DNA of 64,000 bases from Oxytricha trifallax (Eukaryota > Ciliophora > Spirotrichea > Sporadotrichida > Oxytrichidae), in contig ARYC01001531.1 of assembly GCA_000711775.1 (NCBI GenBank), positions 40,725-104,724 of the forward strand, read 5' to 3'. The notes beneath the pieces were generated by a model that saw nothing but the letters and a program-made list of their open reading frames with translations, was not told the DNA's origin and made no database searches. Numbering within the stretch: the stretch's first letter is position 1; every line of letters begins with the position of its first letter. The translations under genes were made by a program, and so were the position numbers. This document shows positions 36,100 through 47,939 of this stretch, piece by piece.

Positions 36100-36660
36100 T
36101 AATATTTTATTTGATGAATTTTAAAAATAGATTATGAATAAACATTTCTACTTAATGAATTTATAACTTATAATTATTTTCTAAAATTATTATCAATTAT
36201 TAATAATTGATACTAGTTATTATCTTTTAAATCACAGTTAAAATTGTAATTTATAAATTAAGCATAATTATAACATCAAACACACAAAACTCTAGAGTTG
36301 TTAACAAAATATAATTTTAAAAGATAATTCCCATTTTTTTAATTTCTAAGATTTATTATTGAAAACTAAGCAATTTTCATATAACTTTTACAAATATAAA
36401 ATGTAAATCTTTTGCGATTTATCATAAAATATTTATTAATTTTCATACTATCAAAAATACAAATTTATTATTTGTTTATCTTTAAATAAAATTTATTAAG
36501 TTAATTATTGAATATTATTTTTTAAGAAAAGTATATTACAGCAGTTACAAAAATTTATCAGCATTTCTTTAAAGAGCTTTAACAACAAAAATTAATTCAT
36601 TTATTGAAGACTGAAGCGATACTAACGTATTGAAGGGATAGAGGAGTTTTTAACTTAGCA
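36100..36660. other. AT-rich stretch, no supported gene
   Basis: Spacer between REP-A and the second methyltransferase remnant. Nothing seen. Confidence 0.5.
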
Positions 36661-36669
36661 TCACAATGG

Positions 36670-37175
36670 GTAGCTCTTTGATGTAGGTTGTGCGATCCTC
36701 CATACCCTAAAACTGCTCTTGAGTTACCTTACTCTCAATACAATGACTTAGGAAGAGATCTTTATTTTTGTTAATTAAGCAAATTCAAATGAGGGAATTC
36801 TTTTTTATGTGAAATAATAATTTAACTGGAAAATGCATGAGAAATATTTTTAGGGGAATGCTATAAAATCGCTACCTACTTAGAATGGTTTAAAGCTGAT
36901 TATGTCTTGACTCTAATTTATGGTACTGGTAGATATTTCAGTCACTGTTTAGAGGAATGCATCATAGGTGCTAGAAAGGATGCTTATTTCTAGCCAGATA
37001 AATTCAATATTTACAAAGAGAAGAATTGAGTATGAGATTTTAGAATATCACTTCCTAAAAGCTAAAAGTAATATATGAAAATGATTGAGAGACTTCGTCT
37101 TTTTGGTTGGTTGTTAGATGTTTTTGGGAACATATATCAATAGTAGATGTTTGCGGGCATTTCTTGGGAATAAGT
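36670..37175 (+). pseudogene. MT-A70 family N6-adenine methyltransferase, second remnant
   Basis: One plus-strand frame carries the family landmarks in order: CDPPYPKTALELPYSQYNDL (36691 onward; DPPY in place of DPPW, followed by the family's LPY block), GRYFSHCLEECIIGARKD (about 36930), then YMKMIERLRLFGWLLDVFGN and GISWE (to 37172). It matches the MT-A70 pattern with the DPPW, G-x(4)-H-x2-E and IExxxxxxxLxxF-x-GxxxWE blocks. Four in-frame TGA codons interrupt it, with no frameshift after the DPP motif. It differs a lot from the copy at 15.3-15.9 kb, so it derives from a different paralogue. No TIRs were found around it. Confidence 0.7.
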
Positions 37176-37179
37176 CAAA

Positions 37180-38335
37180 CAGCATAAACAGGAAATGAAA
37201 TTTCCTTACTTTAATTATTAAGACATTTAATTATGTAATGTCTCGAATAAAACTATTGTAGCAGGTGTATTTTATAATTTATTATAGAAAATTGATAATT
37301 TAATCATAAATGTAATATGTTAAATAGCATTTTTTTATAGATAAGACTCAGGTGGAATGCAGCACTGACATAAAATGTAAGTTGTAAAAAATATATCTTA
37401 AATTTTTATTAGTTCTACCTGCCGAGTTGCTATAAATGATATATCACAAGTCAACTTAAAGTGAATACGGAGAAATGAATCAAGATTACTATTTGTAAGA
37501 TGATATTGTGTAGAGGAAGATGAAATGCCTATATATGAGAATTTCATTGTTGATTAGTGAAGAAAGTATTAATTTTTATGTTAATATAATAATCAACAAC
37601 TTAAATTTTAAATATTATAAATAAAAAATTACCTGCTTATTATATACAACTTATTTTCCTTACTATTAACTAATGAACTCACGTTCTAACTAGTTTATTT
37701 TTTTTTAAAAATTATATTTTTCTTAATTCCTAACTAAAACCCGAGAACATTGATCAATTGAGAGATCTAGTGAATTAGTTACACTATACCACATTTATTA
37801 AAAAAGATGAAAAGCATATGTGAGTCTCTAGTAAAGTTGCGTCCGGTAATTTTTACCAAGTGAGTATAGAGAGACTAACTGATAATATGATATAAACTTA
37901 TTTGAGATAGTAAAAAATAGCTTTATCAAAGTTATTGAAAACACAGGGTAGTAGTCTTGGTTCTTGTACCTTATGAGTTAATACTCCTTAAGCTATTAAT
38001 GGAAATAGGAAAAAATGAAAAATTTTTATTATTGATATTAACCCGAATAGGCATTATTGAAATATAATATTACTCTATGATTTCAATTGTAAGCTCTTTA
38101 AGATTCCTTGGTGACAAAATTGATCTACAAACATGAAAAGTAAATTCTAAGCCATTAATGAATTAGAATTTTGAGAAAAAAATAATGACTCAGCAATCAT
38201 GAATTCCAGCTTTAGTTAACCATTTTTGTAACCAAGATAGTTTAAAATTAGCAAACAAATTCAGGAAAAAAGAACTCGTATAAGCAACATAATAATTAAT
38301 AGTATTAGATAGAAATTTTAATAATATAAATTTTG
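37180..38335. other. AT-rich stretch, no supported gene
   Basis: A few short frames but nothing that reads as a protein. No repeats noticed. Confidence 0.4.
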
Positions 38336-38523
38336 CTAAAATAGAATAATATAGGTGAATTAATATGATTAATCAACTTTGTACATTTCTTTTTAATTAT
38401 ATTAATTTATTTATATTTTTAGATACTCTACCGCATTTAGGCTGTTTTGCCGTAGAGTACTTCAATTATATTAATTATCAAAATATTTAATTTAAAATGC
38501 TGTGGATAATTTTGAAATGTTGT
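38336..38523 (+). repeat. Left TIR of the 2.3-kb element
   Basis: Inverted partner of 40487-40676. Contains an internal hairpin with an 8-bp stem (TACTCTAC/GTAGAGTA). Confidence 0.7.
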
Positions 38524-38689
38524 TTTATTAAAAAGTATTAAAAGAATATATATAAAAAAAGGTATGCAATTGAAAAAATGCAAATTATTCAATTATATTA
38601 ATACTTTTGCTTTTAAAATTTATTATCTGCTTGAATAATTGAGGTGTTTATATTAAAATGATGTAATCTAAACGCTCATGTCTTTCGTA

Positions 38690-39735
38690 TGGTTTCTGAT
38701 ATTAACAATACTATATCTGTGCATCGATTTCTTTTTATGATAACCATTGAATTTGTGCATATCGTTATGTGCTAAATTCCTTTGAAATGCTACTGATCGA
38801 CTTCTAGTGTATTATAAAGTAATCAAATCACATCATTTAATCTACTTTAGTTGCATATTTCGTATCCTATTGAACAGTAAGCTTAGATTATATTTAAATG
38901 AAGGAAAAGAAAAGCTTATTCTAGTGACATGTGCTCTGCTATTGTCTACTTTTGCATTATTATTCTATCCTCTACCATTTCATGGATGTTATAGAGTTTA
39001 CAGGTCGATGTATTTTATCTACAGATCAAAGTAAACCCATCTTGTGGAATTATCTTGTAGTTTTATTCGCTAAATATGGACCATCATTATGAGTAATGTA
39101 TTATTTATATTTGATTTCCTGCGCTATGGCATTTTCAGTATTGCTACTGAAAAAGTATGAAAGCTTGCTTCTGGGGTTGAATACTTGCACCACTCAAATC
39201 AGCAGAAGGGATTTCAGAGATATGGAGGTTACTAAACAGTGTGGTGTCCCAAAGGCAGAGAAATGACAGAAACTTGATTTCACTTCTCAATCCTACACCA
39301 TCATTTTAGGCATTTTTGCACATTTCTTGAACTTGAGGAAAAGCCTAATGAGAATTTCGCTCTATAAAAGATGCGATTTAAATATGCACCACTTTTCCTT
39401 CTAATCTTAGGATGAATTCTCTCAGCTCAGTATAAAATGCCTTGGAAATTTCTCATTACCTCAAAGAGGCTTTCTTTTAGGATAGATTCATTTCTCATAG
39501 ATCAGTAATAGATTCTTGAGGTGGCCTATTCGCTAATTCAGGATTCTCTGTCATATCGAATAAAGTCTTTTTTACTCAATCTGCCACTTTTATTCTTCAT
39601 CTATAATTCTTCTCCAAACGGATGCAGGTTCAGAAGATTAGAGAGCCAAACTTCTCAAATTCTTAGTTAGCAATGAATGTGAGAGTTTTTATATCTGTAT
39701 CTCCTGCGCTTGCTTATACTTTAATAAACATTATC
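38690..39735 (-). pseudogene. Unrecognised coding remnants of the 2.3-kb element
   Basis: Minus-strand segments that read as protein but change frame and contain TGA. Examples are MIDMIMFIKVQASAGDTDIK with IANQEFEKFGSLIF (39735-39620), KVADQVKKTLFDMTENPELA (about 39560) and HEMVEDRIIMQKQTIAEHMS (about 38980). They presumably continue the ORF at 39739-40083. Family not recognised. Confidence 0.4.
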
Positions 39736-39738
39736 ATA

Positions 39739-40083
39739 TCAATCATTTTGCTAAGACTAATCAATCTCATTGATATTGCAACAACGACAACTCGGAGCAC
39801 GCTCGTCCCAGTTCTTCATCTACAAAAGAGTAACAAGTACCGTAAATATTGCCAGAGTAGACTTCACGAGTGTTAAGCACGAGTGATTCAAGAGCGTTTT
39901 ATGACTTTTCTGGGATTTTGATATTTGCAATAGTGTGATAAATGATAGGTTTGCATTTTTAAAACAATTCTTTTCTCTATCCCTAGCTGTGGCTTGCTGT
40001 ATAAGTGCTTCAATTCTATCAAAATACGACCAATTAATTGTTAATAAGAATAAGGGTTGTTTGGGTTTTGGATTACTTTGCAT
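39739..40083 (-). CDS. Unrecognised 114-aa ORF of the 2.3-kb element
   Basis: The ATG is at 40083 (MQSNPKPKQPLFLL) and the TGA at 39739-39741, with one TAG and two later TAG read as Gln. Basic composition (IQQATARDREKNCFKNANLS); it ends with a Cys pair region (SCRCCNINEID). It may be the N-terminal part of a larger decayed protein that continues to 38690. Function unknown. Confidence 0.4.
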
Positions 40084-40486
40084 TTAAAGCTGAGTCATTA
40101 CTGTTTCCATTATCTCTATTTATTAATATTTACTATATGGGTTAGATTAATTAAGCCTGGATTAAAATTTTGTAACTTCATAATTAATTACAATTGGTTT
40201 TTATTAGTTTTTTATCATTTTAAAAAATAAATCATAATAAAGATCTTATTCAAAATTTGTAAATAGCTTGAACTATTTTTTATTTATACTTGGATTAATT
40301 TTTTACAACTTCCTTAATCTATAAAAAAATATTCTTTTATGAAATTAATTTTAAATAAAAGTGAGGAATGATTTTCTAATGTTGCTATATCAAGCAACAA
40401 GACTTAACAATGTGAATTTTTATATCTTTTTAATTTTAATAATTCTAATTTATAAATATTATTTTAATTTCTATTTTACATTTTAA

Positions 40487-40676
40487 TAATACTACATTTC
40501 ATAATTATCCACAGCATTCAAAATTAAATATTTTGTAATTAATATTATTGAGGTACTCTACCGTAAAACAGCCTAAATGAAGTAGGTGCCTAAAAATATA
40601 AATAAATTAATATAATTAAAAAGAAATGTACAAAGTTGATTAATCATATTAATTCACCAATTTTATTCTTTTTTAG
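40487..40676 (-). repeat. Right TIR of the 2.3-kb element
   Basis: Inverted partner of 38336-38523. The internal hairpin here is less well preserved. Confidence 0.7.
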
Positions 40677-40689
40677 TAATTAATTAACT

Positions 40690-41830
40690 TTTAATACAAA
40701 ATTTTTAATATAATAAAAATGAAGAAAATTAATTTATTTTATTCTGAATATTTTTATATATTAACGTGATTTTTATTTGAAAATATCTAAATTGAAAAAA
40801 ATTAGTTTCATTAAAAAATAAACATTTTAGTGGTTTCGATATATTAACTGATAAATATTTATATTTAATTTTTATCATTTTAGGACTATTAATTATAAAA
40901 TACACCTACATCCGTCAAATTCCATAAACTATTGAGATAAGTTTCCTTAATTGCTTATAGTATCATATTTTATTTATTATTAAAAAATATACAATAAAAG
41001 AAAGATGAAATTAAAATAACAAAAGGAGAATATGCTATCTTTGATAACTAACACTGTACTTGCTAATTACTTCATGTAGATGAAGGTGGCTAATCATAAA
41101 GGACATCGTAAATGCCAAGTAAGTTTGTGAATATTTTAAAAACATTGTTTTGAGAGAGATTCGAGGAGATGTTATTAGTTTTTACTCATGCAGTCTTCTT
41201 GTTAATTTCTATAATGGCGACACTACAGGTAATATTCACACATACATTTTCGAATTTTTTAGTGACTTCACTGGTACTACACAATAACTTCCCCAAGTTG
41301 GGCAGAGTGATTGAATACCCAAACAAAGTTTAAAAATATTTTTCTACAATTTCATCCAAAACAGAGGTTGACATTAGAGTTGTAAAATTACGCAAAGAAA
41401 CATCTGAAGTTGCTCTTTTCATACTTGCCAATTTCTTATTTGATTTAGTGGTTATTCATTCTTCCAGGTACTAGCTTAAAATTTTATAATGAAATAACAT
41501 TCAAATCATTTTACTATAAATACTTAATATTTTAATTGCAAATTACAACCCATCATGATAAATTAATAAAAAATCAATATTTTTTAAGCTTAATTATGTA
41601 TAAATAAACAGTGACTAAGTATATTTAGTTTAGAATACTAAAGAAACATTGAGTTTAATAGGAATGCATTTTTTGCTAATTAAAAAATATTGAAAATATT
41701 TGTAAAATACTAATTATTCTTAATAGGCATATTAATAAATATATAAAAAAAAAACACCAAGAGTAAAATTGGAGTGAATTTTGTGAATAAAAAATTAATC
41801 AACAATTTATCTAATACTTTTATGTATATA
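40690..41830. other. AT-rich stretch with one weak coding patch
   Basis: Mostly AT-rich. At 41030-41320 (plus strand) a small patch reads LITNTVLANYFMQMKVANHK, then after a GTAAGT...GAG-like gap EIRGDVISFYSCSLLVNFYN. It could be a fragment of an intron-containing gene; not recognised and weak. Confidence 0.3.
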
Positions 41831-41839
41831 TTTAAGTCT

Positions 41840-42430
41840 TGAGCATTGATGTTGTCTTTTTGGTACTCATCAAGCTAGTTGAGCAGCATTAGAATCTAAT
41901 TATAATTGTCTTAAGGAATTTAGCCGTGCTCACGCTGCTCTTCCTCTTCTTTACTCATGCTCTCATCTTACTTCTTTACTTTAATTTCCTCCTTTTCTTG
42001 GTGCTCTGCCACCTCCTCAAAGTTTCCATTGCAACTATACTCTTGAGAATTTTGCGAACTTCTGTCTGAGTGCTTGTCGTCAAATGAACTAGTCCGTTCA
42101 TCCATGCCTCAATCTGAGCGCGCATCAGCGGAGATGTTCCAGTATGTGTAGTCGTGGAGCTCTGGTATCTTATCACTGATAAATGTCTTTACTCTGGTTC
42201 GGTCATTAGTATACACCAGCTTCGAGTGCTCCACCCACATAACCTTTCCTCGGGGGTCGTTTTCATAGTTAACCTTGGTGTGGATGGCGTTCCTGATGAC
42301 CTTGGCGTTCGAGGATGTTTAGCACTCTGTAGGCTTCTCCCTTGACCAGCGGTGCTTGCTGCTGCTTCTGTGATTGAGGAACCTTGACCTGATCTGAATT
42401 GGACTCCTTTGCTAATTTCAAAGTATTAAT
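41840..42430 (-). pseudogene. Unrecognised gene, decayed or partial
   Basis: The region is clearly richer in G+C than its surroundings. The most protein-like minus-strand reading is VIRNAIHTKVNYENDPRGKV, then VYTNDRTRVKTFISDKIPEL and YTYWNISADARSD, followed by TGA and then an acidic Ser/Glu-rich tail (for example EEVAEHQEKEEIKVKK). A second frame is also open for ~190 codons. An intron-like GTAAGT...TTAACAG (about 42498-42536 on the complement) separates it from coding-like sequence at 42540-42600. It may be the 3' part of the gene at 42789-44131. Not recognised. Confidence 0.4.
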
Positions 42431-42788
42431 ATTTTATTTAATTATATATTTAATAGAGCGTCTTAATTTTTAATTATTAGGACTTGGGCTTAAACTTGCC
42501 TGTTAAAAATATTAATTCTAAAAGTTTGCCTAACTTACAGAATCATAGTTGCAGACGAACTATAAGGTAAATACGTCATTGAAGCCCTGCAGTATAGTCA
42601 TTCGATGGCCCTTGAATGGACACATACATCAGCAACTAGTTTACTCCGCACAGAAGTATTTCCCTGGCTGAGATAAATTAGAAATACAAATCGAAATATA
42701 TTGTCAGTTAATATGAGATTGGATGATTCGCGAGCACTTGGATGAGATAGCCAAAAATAAGCTCAAAAGATGTGCAAGTACACTAAAT

Positions 42789-44131
42789 AGAAAAAGCCTG
42801 CAGTCATTTTCAGTAGACCTGAGGAGCTTAGTGACTTGAGACCTGGGGTAAAATATCTCATAGTAGCTGTGTATCCCTTCAAATAATTACTGGTTTGCTT
42901 CGCACTCTCTAGAGAAGAGTATTAAGCCATGCCTACTTTCTTCCTTCTTTATATTGACCTATAGACTAACAGGCTGCGTTTAATCCATCTTCTTGAGTGG
43001 ATTGGGTTTTGCGAGATTGATCTTAGCCCAAGCACTTCTGTGGTCGCAAGTATTTTACTCCATAGCGTACGAGGAGTCTCTGCTTTTACTGAATTGAGTT
43101 GAGTGTTATCGTAGTTTGAGATAAGTGCAAGAATTTTCTCTTTGACAATTGAAATGTGACTCACAAGTCTTGAGGCAATTGCTTGAATTGCCGTGTAGTA
43201 GTCTCCACCAGATCTATACAAAGCAATAATGGAAAGTGATAAGAAGATTGAGTCACTTGTCAATGGTGATGCAGTATTTTAGAGATAGCTAGTTCAATAG
43301 AACTAAAAAGATTCTCCAACACATAGCTGAAAGTGCAGAATTAACAGATTCACCGTTTTAAAAAGAGCAACGAGGTTACTATAAATGTCGAGATCAGTGA
43401 TGTTTTGAAGAACTGCTGAAAGTACATCGATATGAGCTGGTGTTTAATCTAAGCTTTAACTTACTGATCTACCAATTATACAAACCAAGTTAGCTTAGAA
43501 AGCTCCTGTTTTATCTGAAGCACTTTATTATATTTTATCAGCTCCCATATTTATTGCCCTTAGTAAAGTGAGGTCATATTCATTGAGCCTTGAGATTATG
43601 GAGTGAGTTTGTAATAATAGTATAATATTGTAGGAATACATTTGTAATTGGAAAATTATATTAAAATTAATTTATTTTATTTCAAATTAGTGGCAGTTAA
43701 AGTTGTCCAATTTGAACGATATTGAGCTCATTCGATAGAGAATTCAAAATTAGCTGGACTTTACTATTGGCGGTACTATTTTATCGCATCCCTGCAGCGA
43801 GATAACTTGACTTTAATTAAACACCTCTAAATTTATTAAATTATACCCTCACATTAAAGTGAAGTTATCTCGTTGCAGGGATGCGATAAAATAGTACCGC
43901 CAATAGTAAAGTCCAGCTAATTTTGAATTCTCTATTGAATGAGCCCAAGATCGTTCAAATTGGACAACTTTAACTGCCACTAATTTGAAATAAAATAAAT
44001 TAATTTTAATATAATTTTCCAATTTCAAATGTATTCCTACAATATTCAATCCCTTAACATGAGGTGCGCTATCAAGCACATCGAACTAACTGCCGCTAAA
44101 ACTGCTTAAGGTGTTATTGTGCTAGTATTAC
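42789..44131 (-). pseudogene. Unrecognised gene interrupted by a 415-bp MITE
   Basis: With the MITE (43628-44042) and one TA removed, a minus-strand frame of roughly 310 codons reads through with a single internal TGA (near 43300). Segments are NNTLSSFSGSQFDVLDSAPH, then (across the insertion) LNIILLLQTHSIISRLNEYD, GADKIQQSASDKTGAFQANL, and SGGDYYTAIQAIASRLVSHI. The frame stops at a TGA near 42789, with more open sequence beyond. That the frame rejoins exactly shows the MITE landed in an open reading frame. I do not recognise the protein, and no start codon is evident, so an upstream exon is likely. Confidence 0.5.
43628..44042. mobile_element. 415-bp palindromic MITE, copy 1
   Basis: Ends TTGTAGGAATACATT...GTATTCCTACAA, flanked by TA on both sides (43626-43627, 44043-44044), a Tc1/mariner-type target duplication. 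The arms (~185 bp each) are near-perfect inverted copies around a ~40-bp AT-rich centre. Same length and family as the copy at 58538-58952. Non-coding. Confidence 0.92.
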
Positions 44132-44589
44132 TTCCTATCTCAAAACTTCCCTAATATAATGTATTTTGTGAGTTATTTTATTGTAAACTTAAAGATGAAG
44201 GAATCTGAGAACACAATCCATACAGTTCTTATTGTTATTACTATTTCTAGAATTGTTATGCTGATAACGCTTTACTTAGCTGCTTTTATTATTGCAAAAA
44301 CACATTTGTTTCAGAATATTGATCTCTTGCTCAAACTATTGTATTGCATAAATAGTGGCAGTTAAGATTATTCTGTTCTCATTCTTAGAAACTTTTGAGG
44401 TTTAGGTTTTTAGTTGATGTTGTCGTAGATGTAGTTGATGAAGTAGGATTTTAATGACAAAAATATAATTAAAATTGAAAATGAGACTAAAGTGATATAG
44501 TAGAAAAATTGATGTTTGAAATTTATATTATTTAGTTTAACATACTAAACAGTAATAATTCAATTTCTAATTAAAAACTGATATCCAAA

Positions 44590-45010
44590 TCTATTATTGG
44601 AATACTATTGCTGCGGCAGCTTGAGGTTGATTGTATGTTGATCATTATTTAAAGCACTTTAAGATTTAGCTTGTTGTTGCACTTGCCTCTACTGTTAATT
44701 TAGATTATTGTTATTATGAGGCTAAAGACTGTATATATATATATATATATTTATTGCTTAATCTCCTACTGTTGTTTGTTGCAAATTTCTATTTCATGGA
44801 TTAACTGAAGTTGCTACTCTAGTTCTTATTAGTATTCTCGGAATTACTTATTGCTTCTGCCAATATTGTTGAATTTTGAGTTGTGTTATGCTATTATTAG
44901 TTCACTCTGCACCTACCACTTGACATTTCGTTATTGCTAACTACCTAGTATTAGTTGCTGCTATTGGAATGGATAGACTAATTTGTGTTGTGATATTATT
45001 GCTTAGTATG
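44590..45010 (-). other. Gln-rich low-complexity coding-like region
   Basis: The minus strand is dense in CAA/CAG/TAA/TAG and reads QFREYQQELEQQLQLIHEIE, then QQQEIKQQ. The frame is lost at a (TA)n run (44728-44751). It looks like part of a Gln-rich coiled-coil protein of the type common in ciliates. The repeat slippage may have broken the frame, or the region may be non-coding. Confidence 0.3.
44728..44751. repeat. (TA)n microsatellite
   Basis: About 12 TA units, inside the Gln-rich region. Confidence 0.9.
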
Positions 45011-45611
45011 CTCTCCAGTCCTTTCGTCGCCTATCATTTTTTATTATTATATTATTTAATTAATTAACTTTCTTGATTTACTTTTATATTTTACAAAAAA
45101 TGCTTTGACTTTTACTTATAGGGTTATATTAGGATATAAGAATCATCAATTGTAGCCATAAACTTGTATCAATCACAACTTGGCCATTATATAAGGAATC
45201 TAACACATTATTCTTTTATATTTTGATTTATAAAAGTTCTATTTAGAATAATGAATTTATTTTAATAAGATTTGCATTAATAAATAATTATACAAGCAGC
45301 ATTATTCAATATAAACTGTGTCATCTTAAATTCAAAATGGTCTAAATGCTGAAATATAGTTTATAAAATAAGAGTGATTTGTTTATAAATAGCAAGCAAC
45401 GATATTTAAATTTAATCTAATTAATTATCAATTTATATTTTTAATTAATGTATCACCAGCTCTAATTTTTAAATGTAAGTACTGCATCTCAAATATAATA
45501 TTATTTAAAAGGTTTCTATCATAAATTTCAACTAAAATCTGACACAACAATTAGTATTATCGCTAAGATAGGATGCTGTGAGAGGAGAATAGAAGGAAGT
45601 TTAGCTGAGTC

Positions 45612-45923
45612 TCAGCAAATTGTAGACTACGATAGTAGTTAGATATGCGTGCTTTTTGTTACTTTCGATGTGGCTCTTTCATCTTTCAATAGTTCTCCAA
45701 CTCTCAAGTGATTCAATATAATACTTGATTTTAATATAGCTACATATGACTCAATAAAATTCAACGTTGAAGTTTCAAACTATTCTGTTTCATTAGCTAC
45801 TATTGTCAGTTCTAGTGTGCCATGACCTACAACAACCTTCACATCTATAAGATATTCAGATTTGTGACAAGCAAGTACTATATGATCTTTGACTTTAGAT
45901 TCCTGAATAGAAGTCTAAAAGAC
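45612..45923 (-). CDS. Unrecognised ORF fragment, ~103 codons
   Basis: Open to a TGA at 45612-45614 with three TAA/TAG as Gln. The sequence is protein-like: ESKVKDHIVLACHKSEYLID, VVVGHGTLELTIVANETEQF, LNHLRVGELLKDERATSKV. There is no in-frame ATG, so an upstream exon or a lost start is likely. Not recognised. Surroundings are AT-rich. Confidence 0.4.
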
Positions 45924-45929
45924 TCATCT

Positions 45930-47670
45930 ACAACTGCATAATCTATCTTATACTAATTAAAATATCTTTGATGGCAAGATTGAATTTATATCCACTCCAC
46001 TTAGGATGCCAATAATTTCAATTACCTATTAGTAAGGTTTCAGATATGATAAATTACATTAAATTCTTTTAGATTGCTCAAGGAATAATACACTTGACAT
46101 CAATCAAAATCAGCATTAACTTAAGAAAACCTTAGCTATATGATATGACTTACAGAACTTTAAGTTACTAACTTGTTAATATTTTAAATAATTTTATCTT
46201 CTAAAATGCTTAAAGATAGTAAGTTTTCTTGGCAAAACTTGAAAGACTTAACAAATCTAAGCTCTTAATTAATTTAATTATGATTATTGTTATTCATCTA
46301 AATTTAAATTGCCTTCATCTTTGTCAGGAGAAAGATTTACAATTGAGAAGTTTGAGTATCCTTCAAAAATTAAAAGGATTATCGTTTAAGTCTATTTAGA
46401 TGCCATTTAGAGATGCTTGATTCGGGATATCTCTTTCAAAGAGGTATTGATGATGCAAGTTTGTTTAAATATTTAACTTTAAATAAATTAATTAAACATA
46501 TTCATTTAGATAATATATTGGCTAATTAATATAATTAAATAATAATTTTAAATAAATTAATTTAGAAATTAACAATAGCATACAATTAATCAAAACTTTT
46601 GCGAATTTTTAGATATAAAAACAATAGTCAACCTTAATTAAACGTTTATATAATCAAAAGCTTAAAGCATCTTGACTTATGATATTTTGCCCTGAAAACT
46701 TGAAGGTGTGTGGAAATACATATGATTGACAACTTTTCCCACTAATATCTTTAAAAATATACTTTATTTTTATTTATCCCAAATATTTGTTTCGATCATC
46801 TTATTCAAACTCAATAAGAAAGAGAAGAAGAGTGATCATCTATTTTTGTATTAGAATTGAAGTGGATCTTTCTTCTCAGCTGCTTATCCTCGCTTATATT
46901 CTCTTATTTTTGTGAACAAACACATTTGAATCGTAATAATAGCTAAGGACACCAAACTGTAGAATTAAAATGAACAGTTATAAATAGGTTTTATATCATA
47001 CAGTGAGAAATGTATTTAAAAAGAATCAAGTTAAACCAACATCTAGCTGCTTAACATTAATTAAGTCTTGATACTAGATTTTCATGAACCAGTTAAATCC
47101 TTTACATTACCTGCCTGGATTAAATATAATTGTACTAACTATAGTCATGTTGGATGAGGAGGAATATAAGAAAGCGGAGGAAATTTAAGAGAGCTCCATG
47201 ATGATTTAAAGTAATTGGCACAAGTGGTAATGAATGTGACTTGAATGAAGAAGGAAAATAAAAAAAAGAAGTTGGATCAGAGGAATTGGAGGAAGAAAAA
47301 GAATCAGATGAGAAATCGAAGGAAACACAATAAACATGTCGAGAATTCTGCGTGTTTCCCTATTAAACGCAAATTAGTGACTGTTTCATTTGTATTTAGG
47401 TATAATAAATGAAAATAGTGTAGGTTATTTGAAGTTTAATAAGTTTTGAAATATTTTTTAAAAACTTCAAGCTATATATTTCATTTTTAGTGTCATTAAC
47501 TAATATATAATAATAATCTGATCACATTGAGATCTCTGGGGACACCCAAATCTTGAATAAAGCTTTGTAACTTGTAAGGGATAAGTCCTTTTATTTTAAA
47601 TTTTTATATCATCTGATCTGTTCAATCTCTATCTTTCTGATTGTCACTTCATTTTGATCTTTAATTCAAA
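45930..47670. other. AT-rich stretch, no supported gene
   Basis: Includes a Lys/Glu/Ile-rich purine-rich patch (47150-47340) whose frames contain TGA. Nothing else noticed. Confidence 0.4.
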
Positions 47671-47679
47671 CTAAGATTT

Positions 47680-47934
47680 TCATTGTTATCTATGTGGCCT
47701 TATCTTCATTTAGTAAACTCTTTCTCTGTAGAAGAACTGAAGTTGTTCAATTTTCTGGTTCATTTCTGAGATATTATCGTAGTAGCTAATATCCTCATTG
47801 GCTGTAAAACGAATGTGTTTTTTGGGTTTTTACTGGACTAAATGGTCTGTAAAGAGCATTGTGAAGTGATTTTCTATACAGTCTCTGGAATCGCAGACTA
47901 GGCACCATTTATCATTTACCTTTAGTTGTTCCAT
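47680..47934 (-). CDS. Small Cys/His-containing ORF, 84 aa
   Basis: An intact frame from ATG 47934 (MEQLKVNDKW) to TGA 47680-47682. Near the N-terminus it has CLVCDSRDCIENHFTMLFTD followed by His (C-x2-C-x4-C-x3-H-x7-H), a plausible zinc-binding arrangement. A charged helix-forming segment follows (ISEMNQKIEQLQFFYRERVY). No family is recognised. No transposon ends were found nearby. Protein-like composition and an unbroken frame favour a real gene or exon. Confidence 0.45.
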
Positions 47935-47939
47935 ATTTG

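Larger units (their letters stand above)
38336..40676 (-). mobile_element. 2.3-kb DNA transposon with ~190-bp TIRs
   Basis: 38336-38523 and 40487-40676 are inverted copies (shared blocks: GGTGAATTAATATGATTAAT and ATTATCCACAGCATT). Within each arm is a small hairpin (TACTCTAC...GTAGAGTA at 38423-38459). The interior carries minus-strand coding remnants (39739-40083 and 38690-39735). No transposase signature is recognisable and no target duplication could be fixed. Its ends do not match those of the 6.3-kb or the 2.35-kb element, so it is a third family. Confidence 0.7.
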
